Source: Hemileia vastatrix
Taxonomy: Eukaryota; Basidiomycota; Pucciniomycetes; Pucciniales; Zaghouaniaceae
Length of the DNA stretch: 64,000 bases
Reading direction: 5' to 3'
Assembly: GCA_030280995.1 (NCBI GenBank)
Contig: JASXTE010000007.1
Location: forward strand, 14,065,501 to 14,129,500
The notes below the pieces were generated by a model. It ran no database searches. It worked only from the letters and a program-made list of their open reading frames with translations, and was not told the DNA's origin. Shown in pieces: positions 1 to 10,908 of this stretch. The position numbers and the translations under genes are program-made. Positions within the stretch are counted from its first letter, which is position 1. Each line of letters begins with the position of its first letter.

Positions 1-917
1 AAACTTATAACTATTGTGCCAAACTTTTTAGTCATATATTTTATTCTTGTTGAAATTTGACACGTATTTTTTTCTATAATGAAAGTAATGGTAAATTATT
101 TTTTTGAAAAAATGGTGACAATAAAATATTTTTAAATCTAAAGTTATGGTATAAATATTAATTTTTTGAATTGTACAATTAACTAAATTATTTTTACCAT
201 CAATTTTGAACTTTATGTAGCTTCTACTAATACTTTAAAGCTTGAGAAATACTTAAGAATATATACTCATACAATGAGAGCAAATATATACTTCAAGAAA
301 TTTTTACTAATAAAATTTTGATGAAAAGTATCATTTTAATATTTTTTTTCTTGAATAAATTTTTATAGTATTGGGAGATTCCTTTATAAATTGATTAGTA
401 AAAAATCTTGTAAAAGCATGAAAAGGGGATTTAATTCAATTTATACAACAATTTTTATATTTTTAAACAAAAAAAACATGATTTTTCACAATCTTATTGA
501 TGTGCCCTCTTTTTTTTGGTAGTGGGGTTCACTTACTTCAATATTCCTACAAAAACTCTATTAAGTCAAGCATCAAGATTTGTTTTTCTAATGATCAACT
601 GTGCTTCAATAATTTTTTGAATCAATTTCAAGTTGTGTTCAAATTAAAATTAATATTTCCTTATAATTGTTTCAACACCACCTCAATGTGTACTCAATTA
701 GATATGAATTTGGGTTAAAGGTTGCGGACTTGCTAGAAAGTCCACCTCCCATATTGCGTGGTGTGATATCTTTTGTTTTCATACTTGTGTGAATGGCTTC
801 AACTAAGGAGTATTTGTTTAACCCTATCAAGTTTATCCTTATTAGATTGAATAAAAACTAAAATAGAACCTTGATTGCGAGAAAAAGCTCAAGCTCCTTG
901 TTCAGCCTCACTCCAAG
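1..917. other. AT-rich DNA without recognisable gene
   Basis: I see only very AT-rich sequence with short open frames of no recognisable content. No LTR terminus, RT or integrase motif is visible. It may be old, decayed repeat or intergenic DNA. Confidence 0.5.
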
Positions 918-1400
918 TGTCAGCAAGGCTACTAAACTTACCCAGTAAATAAGTAATTATTTGATAGTGTAGATATACACCCTTACCTCTTCATTTATTA
1001 GTTATACTTAATTTGTAAATCAATTATACTATTTTAACTAATTAATAGGTAAAATTAAGTAAATATATAATTAATATGTTCCCTCAAGTTTTATTCCTTG
1101 ACAGCATCCTCAGGACAGCTGAAAGGTAGACTAAAATATAAAAATACTAAATATTAAAATCAAATAATTTTATTTTAAATTGACATATACAGAAAAAGTA
1201 AATAAATCAAATATATATAAATAAATTTGACATATAAAAATAAATACTGTATATGAGAACATTCTTTATAGAAAAAACTTTAATATCAGAAATCTCTATC
1301 CTGTGGGATTTTTCTCTCTGAGATACTCTTGTATGTAGACTTGTGGTTCTGTATTTTCTCTCTTTTTTTCCCTATATAAGGCCTCTCAAACTTTCACATG
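918..1400 (+). repeat. Truncated LTR, B/G family
   Basis: It starts with TGTCAGCAAGGCTACTA and can be followed, with many substitutions, along the 3' LTR of element G (57999-58721). The shared part includes the stretch CTTGACAGCATCC and the TATA region CCTATATAAGGCCTC near 1372-1386. Similarity fades about 20 nt after the TATA box, so the right end given is approximate. It has the same orientation as G's 3' LTR. Whether it is a solo LTR or a deletion remnant cannot be told, because no target duplication is readable. Confidence 0.6.
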
Positions 1401-2117
1401 CCATGTGACACTTGAAGAAAAAGTACTTCAATTACACCACTATTCAAGCCCTAACTCCTAGCAATACTTGAAAAAGAAACTTGGGACAATTACATTCTAT
1501 TGTGTTCTCAAATCAGTTGCGCTATCCAAAGCTTAAAAGCACAATAATGGTAAAGATGCTTATACTTTTCAGTCATAGGAAATGTGCTCCTAATATAGAA
1601 CTAAGATTGAGGCAATATTTGAAAAGGGGGTAATTGTGGATCTGAGGGTAAATTAAGAGGTCTGTGAATTAGGAACAGGGCAGAAGGTTTATAAGGTTAG
1701 ATGGTTGTAAAATGGGAACTCCAGGGGATTAAATGGGTCTGTGGGTATATGCACAGGGTAAAATATAAGACAACTTGTAGGCAAGTCATTTTTTTCTCCT
1801 CATACTACCCTCAGAGTAACTTCAGTTGTAACTCCAGTAGTCCCACAAGGAGTGTAAAAATTACTAAAATCATTCTCATAATTTATTTTGACACAAAGTA
1901 AAAAGGACCTTACCAGTATTTGACCTTATTTTGGTGTTCCAGACAAGAGTAGGACCATTTTCTAGAATCAAAAAACTTCTAATCACTTCTGCCACCCTAA
2001 CTTATCACTCATGTTTTCCTGATTCATCAATCTTTCAACTCTTTACTCCCATGATCTTGAGCTGAGACTCTCTCCTATTAATCTAAATATCCTCTTATAT
2101 TTAACTCTGCACTCATT
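1401..2117. other. Unassigned stretch between LTR remnants
   Basis: No coding motif or LTR terminus is recognised. The first part may be the diverged downstream end of the LTR remnant at 918. Base composition is somewhat less AT-rich than in the flanks. Confidence 0.4.
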
Positions 2118-2509
2118 CTTTCAGCCTGTATATCTAAAGAACTTATTGAAAAGTACTCTTAAGTTATTTCAAACACATGGACTATACATGGGAGAAATAA
2201 ATTAGAGTACACAAATAGGATACATAAGTAATTTTATGATAAAATACAAAATATGCCATTAAAACACCTTATATACACGCATATATCCACCTTTTATAGA
2301 TCTTATGAACTTAATATTAAGTTGTAATATGTTAGGGTTATCTGAGGAGCCTTAAATATAAGGCTACATAACTTTTAAGTAGACTTAAAGCTGTTTTTTT
2401 CTTTGTTTTATGTGAAAAACAAGAAATGCGCTTTAAATAACTTAAAAGTTTACTATATGCACTATAAATTTTATAATATTAAAATTTCACTTTGGAATAT
2501 CAATTTGTA
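2118..2509 (+). repeat. Truncated LTR of the C family
   Basis: This is the reverse complement of the terminal ~390 bp of the C-family LTR (intact copy 25592-27093). It begins with the degraded terminus TTTCAGCCTGTATATCT and runs through blocks matching the reverse of GGTGGATATATGCGTG and of the GCGCATTTCTTG region. At about 2510 it breaks abruptly into gag of element H, so a deletion removed the rest of this LTR together with the pol half of H. Confidence 0.7.
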
Positions 2510-2689
2510 TTCAACAATGTCTCTGACAGATATAGGTAATTTATATATTATCTTATCTTTCCATAAGTTAAAATCCATATGAGGCTCAATGGCTTTTAAT
2601 ATTTTATTTAAATTCATTAAAAATACCATAGGTTTGTCACCATTCAACGGATTATACCTAGTCTTCTCATAAATCCTCTGCTGAGTAAG

Positions 2690-3828
2690 TGTCAGCCAGG
2701 CTATTCCAGGAGTCCAGTAAATGATATATAAATTATAAAACCTTAAAGAGTGGGTAAGACTTGTATTTAATGAATATAACTTAATATTTTATTGCATAAT
2801 GAAATTATATAAGAATTTTATTATATACAAGTGTTACATTAAATTTATTGGTTATATATATTTTTATATACAATTAAATTGAGCATAATATAATATATTC
2901 TACAAATAATGGCGCATTTTTATGTATTTAATAATTATAAATTTATATTTAATTAATTGAAAAACATATAAAATAATTACAAGTGAAAAATTGATTTTTA
3001 ATATATTTAAATTAATTACTTAAATTTATATATTAAATAATACCTCTCATATGATACTAAACAACAATTAATGACGCTTCTTTTGACCCTTAATTGTGTT
3101 AGAAAAAACAAATAAATTAATTTGGACTAAATTGAGATTAATTGCTTGTTTTGTTGCGTCAAATTATTTTTTGTTTCACTTAAAATGTCCTTTAATCAGA
3201 ATGTACCATCTGTTTGGAATTATATTTCTCATAGCTCCTATGTTTCCAATCTTGTTTAGTTATTCACTATTGTCACTTACTGATTTGGGAATTAATGGCG
3301 GAGAAATTGGATTCTTAATTGGGGTTTTAATTATTTGTTTCATGTTTTTCTCTATATTGTTATGTTTCATTTACTCTTTTGATATATTTGTTTTATTCCA
3401 TTCTAATCATTGTATTTACAAAGATAGTAGCGCTTCAGAGGACCCATTGCCTATAAAAGGGCCTTGGATAATCCCCTGTAGCCTCATCACTTATTACACA
3501 CTCAACAAATTAAATAACTATTTTATTACGTTTATATTTTTTTATTAGTAATACAAATCTAATTAAAAGTCTATATAACAAATTAAAGGTTGCTTTAAGT
3601 CTGATAGTAATTTAAATTGTTTGCCACGCAGAACCCTTACATTTAAAAATATTATTGTTAATAAAATCTAAGTTTTTGTCACCTCTCAAAGTTGCTCACC
3701 GTTGTTTTCCCTCTCAAATAAATTAAATATATATTACTTTGATTTATTTCTTTATTTTCCATTGTCCTCTTCCTTCTCTCCTCCTTTTTCTCCTACCTTT
3801 CTTACCTCTTCTAGACGACTGACCGACA
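2690..3828 (+). repeat. Solo LTR, E family, inserted in H gag
   Basis: It has TGTCAGCC...CCGACA termini and matches the reverse complement of the E LTR (35222-36347). The target duplication GTAAG is exact (2685-2689 and 3829-3833), so this is a full insertion later reduced to one LTR by LTR-LTR recombination. It contains a TATA-like CCTATAAAAGGGCC near 3450. The open frame inside (3096-3548) is LTR sequence, not a gene. Confidence 0.9.
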
Positions 3829-4891
3829 GTAAGCCTGAATTTAGAACCTCCAAATTGTTTTTCAATAAGTTGTTTCCATTCAGCCCAAGAGTAGTCTTTA
3901 CCCTCACTCAATACAGCTTCAAACCATAATAAAGCAAAATCCTTAAATAAAGAAATTAATTTTGATGTTATTTCTTCATCTGGTAACTTATATGATAATT
4001 TCAAGTTGTCAATTCTTTGAATAAAATGTTGCCAATCAGAGCTGGCTTCCCCATCATAAGTTGGGTACTGATCCATCTTAGGCCAGTTTTTCTGATTGGA
4101 TTTTATATCACTAATCTTAGGTAAATTCAACAACTCATTCACTTTTGATAAATGGTCTTGTATTTCCTCCTGTACAGATTTGTGACTTACATTTTCAGAT
4201 TTGACAGTACCACCAGATGGTTTTAATTGTGGTGGTATATGGAAGGAATGAGATTCACTTTTGCCAATGAAAGGATTATTATTATATTGATTATACTTAT
4301 AATTATCCTGGTTCATTAGTAGATTGGCAGTTTCAATCTCAACTTTAGTTAATCTTTGTAGCAACTCAGAGACACTTTGATTTGTCTGGGCAAAAGATAA
4401 CTTTGTTCTTGATTCAGTTTTCAATAAATGTGTTTCATATAATTTTTCTAACTCACAGAATTTGTTTGAAAGTTCATTATATTTATTACTCAATGAATCA
4501 TATTTAAGAGTTAGAGACAAATGTTTTTTCTCTAATTCTTTGTTACTTGTTGCTAATTGAGAAATGTTTAATGTCAAGGATGAAATTGTATCACTAGTGA
4601 GCTTAACTGTCTGTTCCTCACAATCAGTCATTCTATTCCACAATGCTGAAACAATTCTATGGATAGTTGGATTATTGTTAAAATATTCCATGTCTTCCTT
4701 TTCAATTCTCTCACTCTCCTGTGAACTTTTCATCTCACTAGTAGGTGGTGGCAACTGAGGGTTAACTGTATTATCATTATAAATAGTACTGTTATTGTGG
4801 ACAAAAGACAAGTCAGGTGTATCTACTCTAAAACCTAAATTTCTTAAATCCTCCTCTATTTTTTGCACAGATTTAACATCAATAGGATTAC

Positions 4892-5486
4892 CTATATTGT
4901 AATTATCAGTATTGTGTTAAATCTGAGAGGGTAATCTACTTACCATGGGATAGATGCCAGTCCTGATTTTTGGCGCTTTTTTCCTTTGTAAGGGTGAACT
5001 GAGGAAGTCAGATGAGGTGGTGGATCCCTGTTGCAACTTGGGCTGGTCCATTGTTGATGGAACCAGTCCCATTTCCATTTGTCTACCAGGATTTTTTCCT
5101 GGGAGTGAGTTGACCTGCATGGGGTAGGTGGTTGCTGACTTGGCTGACTAGGCTGGCCTCCCTTTAGCTCTGCCAATGCCTGATTCATCTGCTGAAACCC
5201 TACCTTGCAATTGTTTTGCAATCGCTCTACCTCTTTGAACATGAGTGATTTGGATTCTTCCAACTTCAGAACCTGTTTGGCCAAGTGGGACAGTTGATCC
5301 TGAAGAGGAGGAGATGTCTTTTTTATAGTTATCTTTTTTAAGAGGGCGTCCTTTTCCTCTATACTCATGCTTTCTGCTTGGGGGTATTGTTGACCCTCAA
5401 TGGTGATGTCCTGGAAAGTTTTTGTTAGCTTTAGACCTGGTATTATAAGCAGGCTTTTCACTTAAACTGTCCTGAGGAGCACTCAT
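4892..5486 (-). pseudogene. H spliced accessory protein gene, splice signals damaged
   Basis: By comparison with D, exon 1 is 5466-5486, intron 1 5411-5465, exon 2 4944-5410 and intron 2 4892-4943. The intron 1 donor reads TTAAGT where D has GTAAGT, and the exon 2 internal ATG has become ATT. Both changes should block expression. Exon 2 itself is still fully open: about 13 of 173 residues of this frame differ from D. The branch-like CTAAC, acceptor CCAG, donor GTAAGT and acceptor TATAG are otherwise unchanged. Confidence 0.65.
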
Positions 5487-5996
5487 ATTGTTAAAAATGA
5501 CAATATTTTACATCTACAGAAAGGAAAAGCTCTATGGAATTAGTAGACAAAAGATATTAGCAATGTTATTACTAATAAAAAAGCAATGGAGTTTACCCTG
5601 AATTTATATCTTTATTTATTTTTAAAAAATATAAGAAAAATTTGAAAAAATCTTTTAAAAATATAATAATAATTTCAACTATACCTTTATAAGGGTGAAT
5701 AAGTAGCTTACCAAGCTTTAACCAAATACCAATTTAATTGGGTGTTATATTGGTGTCCAAATACCAAGTGAAGTTGGGTTTATATTGGGTACAGTTAATA
5801 CTGTAAATACCTAATTTTTATGATAAAAAATTAGTACAATTACTATAAGGGTTCTTTTCCGCAATCACTGAGTTATGATGACCCACTAATATGCAGCAGA
5901 CCCAAATATTTGGTTTTTTTTGAGCTATACTAAGTAAAAATCATGTCCCAAGGCTTATACTAAATAATAAGTAAAATATAAGGAAAGACCCCCAAT
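5487..5996 (-). other. H leader with primer-binding site
   Basis: Untranslated leader between the 5' LTR and the gag ATG. Two bases after the LTR end (in element direction) is TGGGGGTCTTTCC (5982-5994, minus strand), the same candidate primer-binding site as in D. The rest is AT-rich and aligns with D's leader. Confidence 0.65.
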
Positions 5997-7175
5997 TGTC
6001 AGTATAGTCTAGTATATAAGTATGATATAATAGTGTTTATTTATGGTCCTACTACTTATTGATAAATTATTTAGTGATTAAACCTCAGGGGAAGACTAAT
6101 AAAATAGTTATACTCAAATAAAACTCACAATACTTGGATTTAAATGCATGCTAGTGGTGGAAAATAGATGAATAGAATATAGTTATAGCTAATATAAAGA
6201 TAATATCAATTTAAAATGGCTTTATAATATAATAATTAATGCTAATAATTGTATTTTAGTGTTTGTTTGAATTGTAGTAATTGAATGATGATAAATAACC
6301 GTCAAAATCCCTCCTTACTTATACCCAAATCCACTGGAGTGCACAGACCTTCAATCCAGATGATGTCACTGCTATCCCCGGCAATTACAGCACTGTGAGG
6401 TCCCATCACCTCCCCATGGCGTCGACTTCAAGAAGATTCAACACCCAGACCTCCAGTAAGGACACTCCATCACTATTAATGATTACACAGATCGATACCA
6501 CAAATAGAAAATCCAGATAAAAGCGGATACCATAAAGAAACAGGTAAAATAAACAATCAAAAAGAGATTTAATGAAACCAAAAGCATATAAAGAAAAAAA
6601 ATAAAATGTCCAAGCCCCCAATAACATCCCCAAGCATCCACATTAACCCAGAAATGACCTTCCAACCCATAAATCCCTGAATAACCATCCAAGGAAGTAA
6701 ATTAAGTTGTCCAAACTGAGTGTATGCGCCTGATATAGATGTCTATGCTTCTGTAGACGTTTTGAGTCCACTGTTTTCATCCATATGACCTAAAATAAGC
6801 AGAAAAACAAAGGTTATAGTCTATTAAGGGGCTAAAACCCACTTATATACCTAAATATACATAATATACTGCATATTTCACTGAATATGAGATTTATGTA
6901 TACATATAAGCTTATGTATGTCAATAATTGCTTCATATCACTTAAGATAAGTATATTATGACTCCATTAACACCTTAATAAGTATTATTAGGCTATGGAT
7001 AAGCTATTTAAACTACTATAATTTATATAATAGAATAATAATTATATATATATATATAATATAATAATATATATTATTATTTTAACCTTATTTTTAAGAT
7101 GTAAGCTTAATTTACTTAAGGTTATATTATTTTAAGCATAAGAAATACTCAGTCCTAGGGATATCTAGGCTGACA
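5997..7175 (-). repeat. 5' LTR of H (D family)
   Basis: It reads TGTCAGTATAGTC...GGCTGACA and aligns throughout with the two LTRs of D (40564-41738, 48232-49408). It contains an internal AT dinucleotide tract near 7035-7060. The inverted TGTCAG/CTGACA ends are typical of every gypsy LTR family in the window. Confidence 0.9.
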
Positions 7176-8680
7176 ATTATTACCTATAACTTCTAAAAAA
7201 TGGAGAGGGTATGGTTCTACCTTAATTCCTATTGGCAAATATAAAACCTCTGTATTCTTCAAATATAATGGTGGTTTTGTCAGAGCTATTTGTGAGTTGG
7301 TTTTCATGAAAAATGATAATTTATGCAATTGGTTTATTATGGGTAATGATATTTTGACCATGTTTGGTGTGAAATTGGACCCAGCAAATAATTGCTTCAC
7401 CTTGGGATTGAATGGCAAAAGAAAATTCAAAATTTCCTCCCCTAGAAAACCTTTTGGGCATCTGTTAAAGTCTTGTAACTCACTGATCCAGTGTAAAGGC
7501 AGACCAACAATTGAAATTGATGATTTATTAAATTAAATAAATACTGCTTCTTTTGGTGATCATTTAACTAGTGAAGAAAAGGATTCTATAATTGCCTCAA
7601 TTACTTCTTTCCCTATGGCTTTTGTTCATGGTTCTCATGTCTTGGGATGTGTTCAGGAAGAAATGAAAATTACTTTATCCTGTAACTTGAATGATATTCC
7701 TCCTAGTCTTAGTAAAAAACCATATCCTGCTTCTCCAACAAAAAGAAAGGATATTGAAGATAATATTGCCACATTATTAAAAATGAACATCATTGAGGAA
7801 GTGGATGTCACCCCCCAATATTTTGTCATCTCCCCAGTCATGATTTCTTATGAAAAAGATAAGGCTAGATTATGTGGAGATTACAGATCATTAAACACAT
7901 ATACTGTTGATGATATTTATCCTTTACCCAGAATTAATTCAATTCATGCTACTTTGCAAGGTGCTAAATTTATTAGTTGTCTGGATGGTAACAAAGGGTA
8001 TCATCAAGTTCCAGTTGAGGAAAATTCTCAGATTTTTTTGCTTATTGCTACTCATATGGGAATATATAAGTATGTTAGAGTGCCATTTGGCCCCAATAAT
8101 GCCCCTTCAGTTTTCCAGAAAGTCATGGATAACACTTTCCATCAGGAAATCATTGAAGGATGGCTCATGGTGTATATTGATGATATCATAATTTTTTCTA
8201 AAACTTTTGATGAACATATGGTTCACTTGAATAGAGTTTTTCAAAAAATGGATGAAATCAATATGACCTTGTCCTTGAAACAGTGTAAATTTGGTTTTCA
8301 ATCTTTGAAAGTCCTTGGCCATATTGTGTCAGGCCTACAAATTTGTGTAGATCAAAACAAACTTGCTGCGATTCAAAATGTGAAAGTACCAACTTCTGTA
8401 AGAGAAATCTAAAGTTTTTTTGGGTATGTGCAGCTTTTACATGAAATATATTAAAAATTATCAGGTCGTAGCCTTACCTCCTACCAAACTCACTAGGAAA
8501 GATGTTGCATTCATCTGGAATAGTGACTGCCAAAAAGATTTTGATACTTTAAAAAGTTGCTTAATGGCAGCCCCTATCTTAGCTCTTCCAGATTTTAACA
8601 AACAATTTGTCCTGTATACAGATGCTAGCTTTGTTGGTCTGGGTGGTGCCCTTCACCAGAAACAAATTATTAATGATAAA
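7176..8680 (+). pseudogene. A pol, left half: protease end and RT
   Basis: The frame begins abruptly inside the aspartic protease region (WRGYGSTLIPIGKYKT near 7207) and continues into a recognisable reverse transcriptase, with the block MVYIDDIIIFSK at about 8167-8202 intact. It is broken by a stop at 7534-7536 (LLN then TAA), a stop and frame change near 8410-8420, and ends at the C insertion inside the RNase H block (KQIINDK). The catalytic DSG of the protease lies in the lost upstream part. Confidence 0.85.
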
Positions 8681-10052
8681 TGTCAGGCTAAGGTCAAGTA
8701 CAAGGACGTGAACTAGCTTGAATAGTCAGTTTTCTAGAAGATTTTAATGGTCCTATATGAATACTGTAGTTTTAATCCACTAAGTTGTAAAATATAATCA
8801 AATATAAAGGTCTCAGTAATATAATTCTCACTATTCTTATATATGGCTTACAATCTTTATAGTTGGTAGAAAAATAGATTATATAAATTCAGATACTATT
8901 CAAAAAGTCTTATAAAAGTACTAATTGATATGTATTGTAATTGATTTGGTTATATTGGTTAAATTGTAATGATAAAGAATGAAGAAATACAACCCAAAAA
9001 CCTCCTCCTTTTATACACACTGAGTTCCCCAATGATTCCCTTGATGTACCACCAAATACACAGTTAATAACGCCTCTAAACAACTAATAGACATTCCCAT
9101 CAACATTCCCAGTAACCCATGACATAATTAGAAGAGTAAAAACCGCCAAAATCCTGTAATAATAAGGGAAATCCATCAAAATTAAAGAAAAAGACAAAAA
9201 GAGAGTATATGCGTATAAAACAATAATATTAAAGACTAAAGGAGACTTTTTAAGGTTAATAATAGCTTAATAATAAGGGGGATTGACTGTAGAAATAATG
9301 GGGCTAATCCTGACATTATACTACGTGAAATTCCCATTCAAAAATAACCAAAATTGACTGAGAAACCACCCAAAAACTTAAAAAAGAGCGTGAGATGTGG
9401 GGTAACTACATGCAGTTCTTGGCAGGCTCTTGCACGGGTAAATCCTTGACTAAAATTAGGCGAATTTAAGCGTGGTGATGAAATAAAGTGCCAAGAGTGA
9501 GGTTATTAATGAAATTAGTGCATATAAACAAGGTCAATGCATTATTAATTAAGCTAGGACACTAAATAAGCGCCTGTCGCCTATTTTAGTGTGTTTCCCC
9601 ACAGTGGGCGTAGAATGTGGGGTAATTATAGTGTGAAAAAGCTAACTTTGCTAAAAATGAAGCTATTCACACGGGAAAAAAGCAGGCAGTATGTGGCCAG
9701 TACACAGAAGCCATTTCTGGCATAAAAAACACCAAATTTGAAAAGTGTTATTTTTATGCATTTAAATAGCCAAATCAATAGTTCTAAATGAGCCCAATTG
9801 ATCTGTCAAAGCGCAATTTTGATATTCTCAATTTTATAGCGCATATAGTCAACTTTTAAGTGAAATAAAGCACATTTCTTGTTTTTTGCATAAAACAATG
9901 AATATAACAGCTTTAAGTGTACTTAAAAATTATGTAGCCTTATACTTAAGGTTCTTAAGATTACCCTAACATATTCCAACTTAATATTAAGTACATAAGA
10001 CCTATAAAAGGTGGATATATGCGTGTATATAAGGTGTTATAATGGCATTTTT
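8681..10052 (-). repeat. C left (3') LTR, first segment
   Basis: First 1372 bp of the LTR, starting TGTCAGGCTAAGG. It continues at 18822-18951 after the B insertion; together they make 1502 bp, equal to the right LTR. On the minus strand a TATAAAAGG box lies near 9003-9012. Confidence 0.92.
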
Positions 10053-10874
10053 TGTCAAGGTATACTTTTTGTCTAGAAGATTTGGTACGTAGTTCTACGA
10101 GGATTTAAAAGACTATAATGGGTTCTCAATAGATTTGTACGTATTTCTTAATTCAAGTTGAATTCTTTACTCAATAAAAGAGGTAGGGTTTTAAAATATT
10201 AATATAAATTATACTTTAGAATTACGCTATTGTAAATACTAATAATATAGAATATAAGAATAAGTTTTTTTAGTTGGTTATTGTTGTAATAAAATGAGTT
10301 GGTAAAATAGAATGATCAAAAGACAACAAAAAGAGAGGCCTTTTATAGGCAAAGGAGAGACAAAGCACGGAAATCAAATTCTAAAAACAGTAGAAAAAAA
10401 AGAGAGAAAAAGAACATTCCAGAAAAAGTATTTCAAATAATAAAGTTATTCCAAAAAGAAGGCGTCAAAAAGATGTATTTACAGAGTATGTCAGAAATAC
10501 ATCAATATTTTTAATATTTACTGTAAATGTCAATCCCAAATAAGAAATTTGATTTTTTTGTATATATTTAATATTATTTGAATATTTAAATCTTATTTTA
10601 TATTTGTATTTTATTTTTTTAAATATAAGGTTTTATTTTTCCCAACCTGTCAAGTGAGCACGGTGTTAGAGAAAATATAAGGGACAAAATAATTTTAATT
10701 TTTCTTATTTATTTAATTAATTAATTTAATTTTAACATTCTGTAACTAGTTAATTTATAACTAATTTTAATGTAACTAAATGATAATTAAATAATAATTA
10801 AAGATGATAAGGTGCGGCTTCATCCAGTAAATAATTCCTTATTTCACTGGGTAAGTCTAGTAGCCTGGCTGACA
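10053..10874 (-). repeat. B 3' LTR
   Basis: TGTCAAGGTATAC...GGCTGACA on the plus strand, 822 bp, nearly identical to 17995-18816. On the minus strand GCCTATAAAAGGCC (10337-10350) is a good TATA-box candidate for the LTR promoter. Confidence 0.95.
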
Positions 10875-10908
10875 CTCCCTCACTCTAAAAAAAAAAAATA
10901 AAAAAATG
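10875..10908 (-). promoter_or_regulatory. B polypurine tract with upstream T-run
   Basis: In element direction a run of T is followed by AGAGTGAGGGAG directly against the 3' LTR. The same T-run plus purine block is found before the 3' LTR of A, E and G, and as GGGGTGAGGGAG in D and GGGTGGGCGAG in C. This is the expected primer site for plus-strand DNA synthesis. Confidence 0.75.

Larger units (their letters stand above)
2510..5486 (-). pseudogene. H gag (5' part of gag-pol), decayed and interrupted
   Basis: The reading starts at the ATG at 5486 and parallels D's gag-pol. In the N-terminal region this frame has three stops: TGA at 5397-5399 (a Gly codon in D), TAG at 5148-5150 (Gln in D) and TAA at 4917-4919. 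From about 4915 it is open again through a coiled-coil stretch and into the gag core (NWPKMDQYPTYDG, then the DWQHFIQRIDNLK block). It is then split by the solo LTR at 2690-3828 and resumes to 2510 in the MSLRDxIVAR-like region. It cannot make Gag. The overlapping exon-2 frame of the accessory protein is still open here. Confidence 0.8.
2510..7175 (-). mobile_element. Element H: truncated Ty3/gypsy, D family
   Basis: A minus-strand element closely related to D (40564-49408). It retains its 5' LTR (5997-7175), leader (5487-5996) and gag (to about 2510). Protease, RT, RNase H, integrase and 3' LTR are gone, replaced at 2510 by a C-type LTR remnant. A solo LTR (2690-3828) interrupts gag. H abuts protease-domain sequence of element A at 7176, so it probably inserted into A; the second target duplication is lost with the truncated end. 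Confidence 0.8.

Noticed and set aside
3096..3548. 150-residue plus-strand ORF with hydrophobic stretches
   Set aside because: It lies wholly inside the solo LTR at 2690-3828, and the same sequence in other LTR copies is broken in other ways. Not a gene.
6406..6692. Hydrophobic ORFs on the minus strand, repeated at 41005-41409 and 48673-49077
   Set aside because: All lie in D-family LTRs; length differs between copies through stops. LTR sequence, not membrane protein genes.
7035..7075. AT-dinucleotide tract as an origin or regulatory site
   Set aside because: It is a simple-sequence part of the D-family LTR, also present in the two LTRs of D; no support for any function.
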